From Vallitalea guaymasensis (GTDB lineage: Bacteria; Bacillota; Clostridia; Lachnospirales; Vallitaleaceae), in assembly GCF_018141425.1 (NCBI RefSeq), contig NZ_CP058561.1:2170001-2234000 (forward strand): a stretch of 64,000 bases of DNA, written 5' to 3'. Shown piece by piece: positions 1 through 8,535 of the stretch. Each line of letters opens with the position of its first letter. Position 1 is the first letter of the stretch. Below the pieces are notes generated by a model. It saw only the letters and a list, made by a program, of their open reading frames with translations. It was not told the origin of the DNA and searched no databases. The position numbers and the translations under genes were made by a program.

Positions 1-22
1 CTCCACAAACTAAAATAGCCAT
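1..22 (-). CDS. galE: UDP-glucose 4-epimerase, first codons only (partial)
   Basis: Only the first seven codons are inside the window. They read MAILVCG from an ATG at 22-20, preceded by a GGGAG ribosome binding site. This matches the usual start of GalE, where the nucleotide-binding GxxGxxG loop follows. The gene lies directly downstream of galK on the same strand with a gap of about 40 bases, the common galK-galE Leloir arrangement. The identification rests on a very short peptide plus context. Confidence 0.6.
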
Positions 23-61
23 ACTAATATCTCCCTTCTATTAAAGATTCTTCAAATTCTT

Positions 62-1222
62 CTATTTAATTCTTCCTGCTCCATCACCAACATTAGCCAC
101 ATAAAACTCAGGCACTAACCCAATTCTATCCTCATAATTCTTACCAACTACTCTAATAAACTCATCAACACTATCCTCTTTCACAATACTAACTGTACAA
201 CCACCAAAACCAGCACCAGTCATACGTGAACCAATAGTCCCCTCTATCTTCCTAGCTTCCTCTACCATAGTATCAAGCTCAACACCTGTAACCTCATACA
301 AATCTCTCAAAGATTCATGAGAAGCATTCATCAACTTACCAAAAGTAATAATATCTCCCTCATTAAGCGCCTCAACCGCTTCCTTAACCCTTACATTTTC
401 CTCAACAGCATGCTTAGCCCTATCTCTAGGAACATCCTTATCAATAAGATGCTTATATTTATCAAATGTCTCTACATCCATCTCACAAAGATTCTTGATA
501 TCCAACTCTTTCTGAATACACTCCAAAGCATATTGGCACTCCGAACGTCTCTCATTATACTTAGAATCTGCTAACCCTCTTCTCTTCTTAGTATTACCTA
601 TAACAATCTTATACCCATCCAATTTAAGAGGTGCATACTCATAATCTAATGTCTCACAATCAAGCAATATTGCATGATTCAATTTACCCATCCCAGAAGC
701 AAACTGATCCATAATACCACAATTAACTCCTACAAATTGGTTCTCCGCTCTCTGACTCATCTTAACCATCTCAACCATATCTTCCTTACAATCAAACAAC
801 TCATTAACAACTACAGCTGTCAACACTTCAAGAGATGCAGAAGAAGATAACCCCGAACCATTAGGAATATTACCATAATACAAAATATCAAAACCACCAA
901 CTTCATGACCCATATCAATAAACTCCTTAATAACTCCCTTAGGATAATTAGTCCAATCATCCTCTTTCCTATACCTAATATCCTCAATATCAATCTCTAC
1001 CCTAAGATCAAAATTAAGAGTAGCAAACCTAACCTTACCATCATCCCTCTTCCTAGCAGCCGCATATGTACCAAAATCAAGAGCACAAGGAAAAACATAC
1101 CCACCATTATAATCAATATGCTCCCCAATCAAATTAACTCTCCCCGGCGCAAAAAACTTATCTACACCACTCACTTCTCCACCATACAACTCCACAAACT
1201 TACCAACAATCTCTCTCTCCAT
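62..1222 (-). CDS. galK: Galactokinase
   Basis: Phosphorylates alpha-D-galactose to galactose 1-phosphate with ATP, the first committed step of the Leloir pathway; cytosolic. At 386 residues it has the normal family length. The galactokinase signature GRVNLIGEH lies at residues 27-35, the GHMP-kinase ATP loop [12 protein letters not shown] near residue 120, and the C-terminal motif MTGAGFGG near 340. The start ATG follows a GAGGAA ribosome binding site. galE follows downstream and a LacI-family regulator lies upstream on the same strand, separated by a nested palindrome. No copy of that regulator's putative operator is visible in front of galK. Confidence 0.97.
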   Translation of the reverse strand: MEREIVGKFVELYGGEVSGVDKFFAPGRVNLIGEHIDYNGGYVFPCALDFGTYAAARKRDDGKVRFATLNFDLRVEIDIEDIRYRKEDDWTNYPKGVIKEFIDMGHEVGGFDILYYGNIPNGSGLSSSASLEVLTAVVVNELFDCKEDMVEMVKMSQRAENQFVGVNCGIMDQFASGMGKLNHAILLDCETLDYEYAPLKLDGYKIVIGNTKKRRGLADSKYNERRSECQYALECIQKELDIKNLCEMDVETFDKYKHLIDKDVPRDRAKHAVEENVRVKEAVEALNEGDIITFGKLMNASHESLRDLYEVTGVELDTMVEEARKIEGTIGSRMTGAGFGGCTVSIVKEDSVDEFIRVVGKNYEDRIGLVPEFYVANVGDGAGRIK

Positions 1223-1312
1223 ATCTATTTCATTCCTCTCTATAATTTTAAATTCTTATATTATTTTTATTTATCTAATTAATATATCTCTATCAATATT
1301 TAACGTAGCCCA

Positions 1313-1507
1313 GTAGGTAATATATATACAAATAAAGCGATTTTTAAATACTTGTTAGAAAATCTTAATGAGTGGAAATAAATATTACGTTAAGAACCTT
1401 GACTGTTTGACCAACGGGAGTTGTCAAGGTTTAGTAATATTTATTGGAACGAATTTAGTTTTTCTTCAATTATTTAACATAAGCTGTTTTGTATATATAT
1501 TACCTAC
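1313..1507. repeat. Nested inverted-repeat element between lacI-type gene and galK
   Basis: Fills most of the 301-base gap between galK and the regulator gene. The outer arms are a perfect 20-bp inverted repeat (1313-1332 and 1488-1507), starting GTAGGTAATATA and ending TATATTACCTAC. Inside is a second stem, AATAAATATTAC plus AACCTTGAC (1377-1403), pairing with 1423-1445. The loop at 1404-1422 contains CCAACGGGAG. Short GTAGCC sequences flank both ends. It may be a small non-autonomous mobile element or a processed RNA structure. It contains no ORF. Its sequence differs from the two elements at 49.3 and 56.6 kb. Confidence 0.75.
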
Positions 1508-1523
1508 GGTAGCCACACTAGAA

Positions 1524-2558
1524 TTATAATCTACCAGCTACGCTATTCCTATGAATCAACCTAGTTTCAATAATAATCTTCTTATTCTCCTTATCCCTAT
1601 CTTTAATAATCTCACATATCCTATTACCCGATATCTGTCCAAGTCCACTCATATTCTGATCCACCGTTGTAAGACTAGGTTCTGTTATCTGACTAATAAT
1701 AGTATTATCAAACCCAATAATTGAAAACTCCTCAGGCACAGATATACTAAGAGCCTTAGCCGCCTTCAACGCCCCAACAGCCATCCAATCATTACAAGCA
1801 AACAAACAACTAACCTTATCATTCTCTCTAATTATCTTCTCAACAACCACCTTTGACTGTTCAACCGCTTCTAATCCATTACCATCCTCAATAATCAATA
1901 TATTATCTTCATCAAACTCCAACTTAAACTCTTCACAAAACTTCCTATATATATCCTCTTTCACATCATAAGAATAACTATGTCGCCCTCTTAGAAAAAC
2001 TATATCCCTATGACCTAACTCATACAGATACTTAAGCGCTTCATAAGTTCCAACCTCTCCATCATTAAGAACATAATTACAATGAATCCCCCTGTTATAT
2101 CCATTAATGATAACCAACGGTATTTGTTTACTGATCCCCTCATAATAACCAGACTTTATATTCTTAGTTCTAGGGTTAATAGCAATAATACCATCAACGC
2201 TTCTATCCTTCATATTATCAATCATCAGTTTTTCCTGCTCTGGGTCTCCTTCTGTATTACATAAAAACGTAGTATATCCCTTGTTCTTAATAACACTATC
2301 AATACCTTTAACTACCTCAGAAAAGAAAAGGTTTTCTATGCTAGGCGTAAGAATACCTATAGTCTGTGTCTTATTATGAATAAGTCCTCTAGCCAGTAAA
2401 TTAGGCTTAAATTCAAGCTCTTCTATTGCTTTTTCAACTTTTTTCCTCGTTGCCTCTTTTACTGGATAGTTTTTATTCATTACTCTTGATACCGTAGTAA
2501 TGGAAACTCCTGCTAATTTAGCAACATCAGCGATTGTAGCTCTTTTTTGCTGATCCAT
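1524..2558 (-). CDS. LacI/GalR-family transcriptional regulator
   Basis: Sugar-responsive DNA-binding repressor of 344 residues. The N-terminal helix-turn-helix reads TIADVAKLAGVSITTVSRVM. It is followed by the hinge helix and a periplasmic-binding-protein-like sensor domain (SIENLFFSEVVKGI, later IIGFDNT and the usual TTVDQ). The ATG at 2558-2556 is preferred over a GTG three codons earlier because that GTG lies inside the AGGAGG ribosome binding site. A palindromic operator overlaps its own promoter, indicating autoregulation. The neighbouring galK-galE genes suggest a galactoside effector, but this is inference from position only. Confidence 0.92.
   Translation of the reverse strand: MDQQKRATIADVAKLAGVSITTVSRVMNKNYPVKEATRKKVEKAIEELEFKPNLLARGLIHNKTQTIGILTPSIENLFFSEVVKGIDSVIKNKGYTTFLCNTEGDPEQEKLMIDNMKDRSVDGIIAINPRTKNIKSGYYEGISKQIPLVIINGYNRGIHCNYVLNDGEVGTYEALKYLYELGHRDIVFLRGRHSYSYDVKEDIYRKFCEEFKLEFDEDNILIIEDGNGLEAVEQSKVVVEKIIRENDKVSCLFACNDWMAVGALKAAKALSISVPEEFSIIGFDNTIISQITEPSLTTVDQNMSGLGQISGNRICEIIKDRDKENKKIIIETRLIHRNSVAGRL
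2324..2338. promoter_or_regulatory. Possible auxiliary operator inside the lacI-type gene
   Basis: AGAAAAGGTTTTCTA is identical over 15 bases to the core of the operator at 2577-2592, about 250 bp away. Two such sites could support repression by looping. The sequence also encodes the family-conserved residues ENLFF, so the match may be coincidental. Confidence 0.3.
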
Positions 2559-2576
2559 TTCTCCCACCTCCTATTA

Positions 2577-2626
2577 TAGAAAAGGTTTTCTAAAATCATT
2601 ATATGATATATAATCAATATTTGCAA
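2577..2626 (-). promoter_or_regulatory. Promoter and LacI-type operator of the regulator gene
   Basis: Read on the minus strand: -35 TTGCAA (2626-2621), a 17-base spacer and -10 TATAAT (2603-2598). Just downstream, over the expected transcription start, lies the inverted repeat TAGAAAA-GG-TTTTCTA (2577-2592). Position and symmetry fit an autoregulatory LacI-family operator. Confidence 0.7.
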
Positions 2627-2649
2627 GTACTAATATTAATTTTAAAAAC

Positions 2650-2681
2650 AAAAAAAGTACCCATTCAAAAAAATGGATACC
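2650..2681 (-). terminator. Rho-independent terminator
   Basis: On the minus strand GTATCCATT pairs with AATGGGTAC (one G-U pair) across a T-rich loop and is followed by seven T. It ends the transcript of the small secreted protein gene at 2695-3084. Confidence 0.8.
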
Positions 2682-2694
2682 TCTTATATTCTTA

Positions 2695-3084
2695 CTACAT
2701 ACCAACAAAAGCAAATTGACAATTATCTATAACATTACCAGCTACATCTGCTACATTACTAATGCTAAGCATATATACAGAATAATTATTCTGTTCATTT
2801 GTTGTAATGATAACTTTATTTTTAGCATCATTAAGTTTTGCACTATAAATATCTAATTTAAGCTTTGCACCATATGGCTGCTCAATACTATAATTAGATA
2901 TATCTTCTGCTGTAGTTTCATCTAACTCTTCGTTAAAGGTAATCTCTACCATATTATCTCCGACTGCTATAACTTTAACAACTTCTGGTTTTACTTGATC
3001 ATCACCATTAGCATGTACATAGTTAGCACCAAATAAAAAAACTGTAATTAAAAAACACATACTAAGTAGACTTATTCTTTTCAT
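2695..3084 (-). CDS. Small secreted protein with one bacterial Ig-like domain
   Basis: A 129-residue exported protein. Residues 1-26 form a signal peptide (MKRISLLSMCFLITVFLFG, cleavage after YVHA). The remainder is one beta-rich domain with the pattern VVKVIAVGDNMVEITFNEELD..TAEDISNYSI and a distal ISNVADVAGNVI. This pattern resembles the SbsA-type or Big_5 Ig-like folds of Firmicutes surface proteins. It has no anchor motif, so it is probably secreted or held non-covalently. The next upstream gene (3346-4053) encodes two copies of the same domain, so the pair are paralogs, each with its own promoter and terminator. Function is unknown. Confidence 0.8.
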   Translation of the reverse strand: MKRISLLSMCFLITVFLFGANYVHANGDDQVKPEVVKVIAVGDNMVEITFNEELDETTAEDISNYSIEQPYGAKLKLDIYSAKLNDAKNKVIITTNEQNNYSVYMLSISNVADVAGNVIDNCQFAFVGM

Positions 3085-3137
3085 AATTTTAACTCACTCC
3101 ATATCTTTTTCTATATTTTTCTACTTTTTACGACTTT

Positions 3138-3166
3138 ATTCTAAACGTTTTTTATATAATTGTCAA
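3138..3166 (-). promoter_or_regulatory. Sigma-A-type promoter for the one-domain Ig-like protein
   Basis: On the minus strand: -35 TTGACA (3166-3161), 17-base spacer, -10 TAGAAT (3143-3138), about 55 bases upstream of the start codon. Confidence 0.7.
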
Positions 3167-3238
3167 TAATATGTTTTATTAATATAATGTTTTATATGTT
3201 ATTACATTATTCTTTATATAAAAACTTACTTATTTACG

Positions 3239-3280
3239 TAAAAAGAGTTATATCCATTAATACCTAACAGACATAACCCT
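3239..3280 (-). terminator. Probable terminator of the two-domain Ig-like protein gene
   Basis: On the minus strand AGGGTTAT (3280-3273) pairs with ATAACTCT (3251-3244) with one G-U pair, followed by a short T tract. The loop is long (about 21 bases). Confidence 0.55.
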
Positions 3281-3345
3281 TATTTATTACTTATTCAATT
3301 ATAAATGTTAATTTATTAATTACTTATTATTGCTTATATGTAAAT

Positions 3346-4053
3346 CTATTTTTGAAATAACATTGAAGCATTTATTCCATTACCATCAATATCCATAACA
3401 TTTTCAATAAGTATAGCATATACAGATTCAGTACTTAGATCACCAATATTAAGGATAGCTTTTGTACCAGTAGCATCAAGTTCTGCTGAAATAACATCTA
3501 CTTTACCTTTTAGTTCGCATCCATATTGATAATATACATCAGCTATTTTATAATTAGCGACATTTTCAACTGCTTCTTTATCTACTAAACGGTTAAAATT
3601 AACTTCTAGTCTATTATCTCCAACAACTCTTACATGGATATTATTAGTTTTAGAAGCATAACTAAATACTCTCCAGCAATTATCAATATTTTCACCATTT
3701 ACATCTTGGATTTTGTTATTAATACCAAGCATGAACATATCATGACTTATATCACCAGTAGTAAGAGTAACAACAGTATTAGTTTCATCTAGTTCTGCTG
3801 AAATAATATCTACATAATAAAATATTGCTCCAATAGAAGGATGAATACAATAATTAGTAATATCTTCAGCCATTTCTTTGTCTAGCTCACGAGTAAATGT
3901 AATCTGTACTTGGTTTTCGTTCAAAATCTTAAAGTCTGAAATACGTGTCTTTACATAGTCATTAGTACTAGCATAAGCAACTACATTAGTACAAAAAAGT
4001 ACTGCCACCAAAAAACCTAAACCAATTTTTCTAATTTTTTCCATAACTTGCAT
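3346..4053 (-). CDS. Secreted protein with two Ig-like domains
   Basis: A 235-residue protein with an N-terminal signal peptide (hydrophobic GLGFLVAVLFCTNVVAYAS). Two tandem domains follow, of about 95 residues each, homologous to each other and to the 129-residue neighbour. Each has the pattern V.I.F.R.LDKE.AED..NY.I, then VDIISAELDET.T..L..GD, then a terminal I.NV.D.dGN.I. These look like SbsA-type Ig-like folds. The first ATG lies only 3 bases after GGAG, while a second ATG (4044) lies 12 bases after it, so the exact start is uncertain. There is no enzymatic motif and the role at the cell surface is unknown. Confidence 0.8.
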   Translation of the reverse strand: MQVMEKIRKIGLGFLVAVLFCTNVVAYASTNDYVKTRISDFKILNENQVQITFTRELDKEMAEDITNYCIHPSIGAIFYYVDIISAELDETNTVVTLTTGDISHDMFMLGINNKIQDVNGENIDNCWRVFSYASKTNNIHVRVVGDNRLEVNFNRLVDKEAVENVANYKIADVYYQYGCELKGKVDVISAELDATGTKAILNIGDLSTESVYAILIENVMDIDGNGINASMLFQK

Positions 4054-4097
4054 CGTCTCCTTTGAATTATTATTATATTTGATTTTCTACATAGGAT

Positions 4098-4126
4098 ATT
4101 CTAATAGTTTAGGTAGTATTTATCAA
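4098..4126 (-). promoter_or_regulatory. Promoter of the two-domain Ig-like protein gene
   Basis: On the minus strand: TTGATA (4126-4121), 17-base spacer, TAGAAT (4103-4098). It shares the 328-base intergenic region 4054-4381 with the divergent murG promoter. The rest of that gap is plain AT-rich sequence. Confidence 0.65.
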
Positions 4127-4310
4127 TACATATTATGTATTTTTGTGTTTTATTAAAATATTTTTTGGTTTTATTAATTTTATATTGTTTAATTATCAAA
4201 TAATTTATATAATTAATATTCTTTTGCTGTTTTTCATTAATTACCATATTTTGTAAAGTATATTAGAGAAAACGGTTAATGAAATTAATTATTGTTTTAT
4301 AATTAATCTA

Positions 4311-4339
4311 TTGACATTTATTTTACCAAAAGGGATAAT
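4311..4339 (+). promoter_or_regulatory. Promoter of murG
   Basis: TTGACA at 4311-4316, 17-base spacer, GATAAT at 4334-4339, about 43 bases before the GTG start. Confidence 0.75.
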
Positions 4340-4381
4340 AATAATACAAACAGACTTAGATTCACACTGGAGGTAAAAAAA

Positions 4382-5446
4382 GTGAAACGAATTGTATTAA
4401 CAGGTGGAGGAACCGCTGGACATGTAACACCTAATCTAGCCCTTATCCCCCATCTAGATAAACTTGGTTACGATGTTCATTATATAGGTTCTTATAATGG
4501 TATGGAAAAAGAATTAGTAGAGAAAAAAGGTATTCCATATCATGGTATTTCATCTGGAAAGCTTAGAAGATATATTGACCTTAAGAATCTTTCAGACCCA
4601 TTTAGAGTTGTAAAAGGCGTGGGTCAGGCAGCTAAATTAATAAGAAAACTAAAACCTGACGTAATATTTTCAAAAGGTGGTTTTGTAACAGTTCCAGTTA
4701 TTCTAGGTGCCAAGTTAAATAGAGTACCTTCAATTATACACGAATCAGATATGACTCCAGGACTCGCCAACAAAATAAGTATCCCTTTCGCAACAAAAGT
4801 ATGTACTACTTTTGCGGAGACCCTTACACACCTTCCAGAAGATAAAGCAGTTCTCACTGGAACACCAATCAGAGAAGAGATATTACAAGGTGATAGAGCA
4901 AAAGGTTTGTCACTATGTGAATTCAGTACTTCAAAACCTGTATTACTAATGACAGGTGGAAGTCTAGGAGCTGTGAGAATCAATGATGTTCTTAGAGAAT
5001 CTCTGGATATGATATTAGAAAAATATCAACTAGTGCATTTATGTGGTAAAAATAATCTAAAAGAAGAATTAGTAGGGATACAAGGTTATAGACAATTTGA
5101 ATATGTGAATGAAGAGATGTCAGATATATTGGCAATGAGCGATGTAGTAATATCAAGATCTGGTGCTAACATAATCTCAGAACTATTAGCTCTAAAGAAA
5201 CCTCATGTACTTGTACCATTACCTGCTAATGCTAGTAGAGGCGACCAGATACTTAACGCTGCTTCTTTTGAGAAACACGGATATAGCTATGTTCTGAACG
5301 AAGAGGATATGACTCCTAAGAACGTGATGAAAGCTATAGATTCTGTATATAACAACAGGAATGAATATATTGACCATATGAACCATAGTAAATCAAGTAA
5401 CGGAATTGAAAATATTCTAACTCTAATAAATGAATTAGTGAAGTAA
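4382..5446 (+). CDS. murG: UDP-GlcNAc transferase of lipid II synthesis (MurG)
   Basis: Transfers GlcNAc from UDP-GlcNAc to undecaprenyl-pyrophosphoryl-MurNAc-pentapeptide (lipid I), making lipid II at the inner face of the membrane. The protein has 354 residues, a normal length. The N-terminal glycine-rich loop GGGTAGHVTPN is at residues 8-18. Other family segments are FSKGGFVTVP, the central GGSLGA, and the C-terminal donor site SRSGANIISELLALKKPHVLVPLP. It starts at GTG 4382, 6 bases after a GGAGGT site. It is monocistronic here, away from any division and cell wall cluster, with its own promoter and terminator. Confidence 0.97.
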   Translation: MKRIVLTGGGTAGHVTPNLALIPHLDKLGYDVHYIGSYNGMEKELVEKKGIPYHGISSGKLRRYIDLKNLSDPFRVVKGVGQAAKLIRKLKPDVIFSKGGFVTVPVILGAKLNRVPSIIHESDMTPGLANKISIPFATKVCTTFAETLTHLPEDKAVLTGTPIREEILQGDRAKGLSLCEFSTSKPVLLMTGGSLGAVRINDVLRESLDMILEKYQLVHLCGKNNLKEELVGIQGYRQFEYVNEEMSDILAMSDVVISRSGANIISELLALKKPHVLVPLPANASRGDQILNAASFEKHGYSYVLNEEDMTPKNVMKAIDSVYNNRNEYIDHMNHSKSSNGIENILTLINELVK

Positions 5447-5467
5447 AAATAATATTTTAGTTAAATT

Positions 5468-5496
5468 AAGGGCATTTCTATTATAGAAATGCCCTT
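5468..5496. terminator. Bidirectional hairpin between murG and the HIT gene
   Basis: A perfect 13-bp stem AAGGGCATTTCTA / TAGAAATGCCCTT with loop TTA between convergent genes. T runs on either side are poor, so termination efficiency is uncertain. Confidence 0.7.
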
Positions 5497-5503
5497 AGTA
5501 ATA

Positions 5504-5920
5504 TTATAGCCTGCTTGCAATCTCTTTAGCAATAGCATCCAGCTCTTCTTTTTCAATCTTAATGGTTTCCCATTTAATCTTTACATTATCATTATTATAT
5601 CTTGGTATAAGATGCATATGAAAATGAAATACTGTTTGACCAGCTGCCTCGCCATTATTCTGTAATATGTTTAGTCCATCGCAATTGTAGATACTCTTCA
5701 ATACCTTTGCAATATGTGTTGCAAGAGCAAATAATCTTGATGCTGATTCAGTATCTAGTTCATATATGTTTTCTATATGTTCTTTTGGAATAATCAATGT
5801 GTGCCCTTTTGCTGCTGGATATGGATCAAGTACAACTTTAAATTCACTATTTTCGAAAATAGTAGCTGAGTCCATGGAACCGTTGGCAACATTGCAGAAT
5901 AAACAATTTTGTTTAATCAT
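5504..5920 (-). CDS. HIT-family nucleotide-binding hydrolase
   Basis: Histidine-triad protein of 138 residues, likely acting on adenylated or dinucleoside polyphosphate substrates in the cytosol. The HIT motif FHFHMHLIP places the triad at H99, H101 and H103. An N-terminal CLFC with a later H fits the zinc-binding start of HinT/Hit-type proteins. The ATG at 5920-5918 is chosen because AAGGAG sits 5 bases upstream; the longer reading to 5989 lacks such a site and adds an unconserved tail. It is convergent with murG. Confidence 0.92.
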   Translation of the reverse strand: MIKQNCLFCNVANGSMDSATIFENSEFKVVLDPYPAAKGHTLIIPKEHIENIYELDTESASRLFALATHIAKVLKSIYNCDGLNILQNNGEAAGQTVFHFHMHLIPRYNNDNVKIKWETIKIEKEELDAIAKEIASRL

Positions 5921-6232
5921 AATTTCTCCTTCCCAATGCCTTATTTTCTCAATATCTAAGTATCCGCCTATATCTAAGATATTATTCATAAGACATATAT
6001 CCCTCGATGATAAAAACCTAAGTTAATAAATACCAAGCCTGTATAGACTATACTAAACTATATTTTAATTTTTTTCAAGGATAATTTTGTAATAATTTAT
6101 TATAGGCATATATAATCATAAAGGTCAAATTTTATGTTATTATTATATATAAATATTATGATATTTAATTAGTATAAATTATATTATTTGTTAGTATTTT
6201 ATCAAATATTGCGTTTTTTTATATAATATTCA

Positions 6233-6261
6233 TTGTATTATTCGATTTTCTTTGATACAAT
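6233..6261 (+). promoter_or_regulatory. Promoter of the histidine kinase gene
   Basis: TTGTAT (6233-6238), 17-base spacer, TACAAT (6256-6261). The hexamers lie inside the inverted repeat ATTGTAT...ATACAAT, so a dimeric regulator could also bind here. The rest of the 364-base gap 5921-6284 is AT-rich with nothing else I can name. Confidence 0.6.
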
Positions 6262-6284
6262 AGTAAACGTTAGGAGGTGGATAA

Positions 6285-7028
6285 ATGAATTATCATGAAA
6301 AAAGTATTATTGAAAATTTTTCTGTACTACTTGATGATTGGTTAAATATCTATCAGCAAACTAGAAAACCTGAAATAATAGCAAAAATAGTTCATGAAAT
6401 CAAAAATCCGATTTCATTGATAAGAAGTACTTTACAACTTATTGAAGTCCAGACTCCAGAAGTCAAAGAGAATATGCATTGGAGTTCTTTATATGAAGAA
6501 CTTGATTACATTTGTTTATTGCTCAATGATTTTAATACTTTGAATTACTCATTCAATATACAAAAGACATGTGTTGATGTATCTACTTTACTTGATTCTG
6601 TGACAAAATACTTTTATTCGTCAGCATATAGCAAGAATATCCACTTATATATGACCAAATCAAAAGATCTGCCTGTCATATCAGGTGATAAAACAAGACT
6701 AAAAGAGGCTTTTATGAATCTGATAAAGAATGCTATAGAGGCTACTGACGAAAACGGTACTGTTACAGTTGACATCAATTACTTGGATTCGTTTTTATTG
6801 ATTACTGTCAGCGATACTGGTTCAGGTATCAGAGAAGACAGGATAGATGAAATATTCAAGCCATTCGTAACCTATAAAGAAAATGGGACAGGTCTTGGAT
6901 TACCAATAGTAAAATCAATAATTGAGCAGCACTGTGGTACTATTGAAGTTGAAACAAAAGAGGGCGAAGGCACTTCATTTATTATCAGCCTCCCAATTAA
7001 TACCGAACAAGCTTTGCAGGTACAATAA
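6285..7028 (+). CDS. Cytosolic sensor histidine kinase (Spo0 phosphorelay type)
   Basis: A 247-residue kinase without membrane segments. The dimerisation/phosphoacceptor box is VHEIKNPISLIRSTLQLIE (H37). It is followed by the N box NLIKNAIEATD, the G1 box DTGSGIREDRIDEIFKPF and the G2 box GTGLGLPIVKSI. The short, sensorless N-terminus and the sequence around H37 resemble the sporulation kinases feeding Spo0F/Spo0A. No response regulator gene is adjacent, which fits an orphan phosphorelay kinase; that role is inference. The start ATG follows AGGAGG. The last 54 bases overlap the 3' end of the convergent gene 6975-7421. Confidence 0.9.
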   Translation: MNYHEKSIIENFSVLLDDWLNIYQQTRKPEIIAKIVHEIKNPISLIRSTLQLIEVQTPEVKENMHWSSLYEELDYICLLLNDFNTLNYSFNIQKTCVDVSTLLDSVTKYFYSSAYSKNIHLYMTKSKDLPVISGDKTRLKEAFMNLIKNAIEATDENGTVTVDINYLDSFLLITVSDTGSGIREDRIDEIFKPFVTYKENGTGLGLPIVKSIIEQHCGTIEVETKEGEGTSFIISLPINTEQALQVQ

Positions 7029-7421
7029 TTTAAATAAGATTAGATTTTCATCATTGATAATTTTTTGTATCATATGTTTTATATCATAATCCAAAGTATT
7101 GGCATATATGTAATTAAGCACTTCCCCATGATTACTTTCTTTCGCGAACATCTGAGCTAACCTATATTTTTTATCATAATTCATCTTCTTGTTTACATAT
7201 TTCCTGCAACTCAATTTGTCATATAGATTAATTAATTCATTACATTGATTTATCTTAGATTTCATTATGTCTTGTACGATATTTCTATTGATATGCGAGA
7301 TAATTTTGTTGTGCATAGCTTTATAGCCAGTACATAAGTTATAACCTTCATCAATAAGATTTTCATAGAGTAATAATAATTGTTCTCTTTCTATAAATTC
7401 ACTTGAAGCTTTTTTATCCAT
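6975..7421 (-). CDS. Hypothetical helical protein convergent with the kinase
   Basis: I do not recognise this 148-residue protein. It is predicted almost wholly alpha-helical (EREQLLLLYENLIDEGYNL, IVQDIMKSKINQCNELINLYDKL), cytosolic, lysine/asparagine-rich and without a metal or catalytic motif. The helical pattern loosely recalls ferritin-like or spore-coat-type bundles, but I see no metal ligands. A GGAAG site precedes the ATG. Its 3' end overlaps the histidine kinase gene by 54 bases on the opposite strand, so the two transcripts are complementary at their ends. Confidence 0.65.
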   Translation of the reverse strand: MDKKASSEFIEREQLLLLYENLIDEGYNLCTGYKAMHNKIISHINRNIVQDIMKSKINQCNELINLYDKLSCRKYVNKKMNYDKKYRLAQMFAKESNHGEVLNYIYANTLDYDIKHMIQKIINDENLILFKLLYLQSLFGINWEADNK

Positions 7422-7651
7422 TTCTATACCATCTTCCTTTATTATATATAAGATGAATTAAATATTTTGTTGTATTGTGTAACCAACCAATTTATAAGTT
7501 GAATACTTAATTCATTTTATATATATACTCATTACTTTCCATAAATATTATTTATTCAAGTAATTTTTTAGCTTTGTAATAAATTTCCACTCACCCTGTT
7601 GTATATATTCTCTATGTTCATTCCATAATAATATTGGAAGGAAGTGACAGT

Positions 7652-8398
7652 ATGAAAAGACGAATCTATAAACCTAAAATTATGATGGCATCGTTAGTTA
7701 TTATCTTATTACTTAGTTTTTTTACAACCAATGTATCTACTGCAAAAGGTCTGATTTTTAAATGGACCAATGTAAAACAGGTGGAAGTTACAGCCTATAG
7801 ACTTAATGTCAGAATAGGTCCAAGTACTTCATATAGGAAGATTGGTGCAGTATCTCGTGGAGATGTTCTAGATGTTCTTGGCACACTTGGCAGTTGGTAT
7901 GTAATTCATATGAAAGATGGTTCGGTGGGTCTGATTTCAAGCACGTATACTCGTGTTCATTCTTATTATAATCCACCTCCAACTACAAAAGAACCTGATA
8001 AATACAGCGGTAATCTAACACCGGAAGAAACCTTAATGATTAATTTAATAAATGCAGAACGCAAGAGTGCTGGTCTCCCCGGCTATAAACCAGATATGGA
8101 ACTTATGAGAGTAGCCCGAATAAAAGCAGAGGACCTATCAACTAACAAATATTTCAGTCATGATTCGCCTATCTACGGTTCTCCTTTCAAAATGCTTTCG
8201 GATTTTTCTGTGGATTATAAAATGGCTGGAGAAAACATTGCTGGTAATAGCACTGTAGAATCGGCTCAATATTCTCTTATGAGCAGTCCATCCCACAAAG
8301 CAAATATACTCAGTACTAATTTTAATTATGTGGGTATAGGCATATACAATGATTCAAGATACGGTAAAGTGTTCGTTCAGATGTTTATTCAGAAGTAA
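7652..8398 (+). CDS. Secreted SH3b-CAP domain protein (YkwD-like)
   Basis: Exported 248-residue protein. An N-terminal signal/anchor (IMMASLVIILLLSFFTTNVS) is followed by a bacterial SH3 domain (LNVRIGPSTSYRKIGAVSRGDVLDVL), a proline-rich linker (PPPTTKEP) and a C-terminal CAP/SCP domain (MINLINAERKSAGLP, YFSHDSPIYGSPFKML, AGENIAGN, HKANILSTNFNYVGIGI). CAP-domain proteins of this type are common in spore-formers and are thought to act in the wall or coat; the biochemical role is not established. The ATG at 7652 is chosen for its GGAAGGAAG ribosome binding site. The upstream gap of about 230 bases shows no clear feature. Confidence 0.9.
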   Translation: MKRRIYKPKIMMASLVIILLLSFFTTNVSTAKGLIFKWTNVKQVEVTAYRLNVRIGPSTSYRKIGAVSRGDVLDVLGTLGSWYVIHMKDGSVGLISSTYTRVHSYYNPPPTTKEPDKYSGNLTPEETLMINLINAERKSAGLPGYKPDMELMRVARIKAEDLSTNKYFSHDSPIYGSPFKMLSDFSVDYKMAGENIAGNSTVESAQYSLMSSPSHKANILSTNFNYVGIGIYNDSRYGKVFVQMFIQK

Positions 8399-8405
8399 TA
8401 TATAA

Positions 8406-8467
8406 ATGGTGAATTTCTTTTATACTAGTTTCTAATATACAGAATTTAGTTAAATGAAATTCACCAT
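8406..8467. terminator. Long-loop hairpin after the CAP gene
   Basis: A perfect 12-bp stem ATGGTGAATTTC / GAAATTCACCAT with a loop of about 38 bases, followed by a weak T-rich stretch. It lies between convergent genes. Confidence 0.55.
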
Positions 8468-8535
8468 ATTTATTGAAAACCATTAATCAACAAAACAATA
8501 ATAAATGATACTAGTTTACTTATTATGAATCAATC

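Noticed and set aside
905-1282. 125-codon plus-strand frame opposite galK and similar shadow frames
   Set aside because: Lies antisense to a certain gene, Ile/Asn/Leu-rich nonsense composition, no ribosome binding site.
5921-5989. N-terminal extension of the HIT protein
   Set aside because: An AAGGAG site lies directly before the ATG at 5920; the extension has none and is not part of the family.
7634-7651. TTG start for the SH3b-CAP protein
   Set aside because: This TTG lies just before the ribosome binding site GGAAGGAAG that serves the ATG at 7652.
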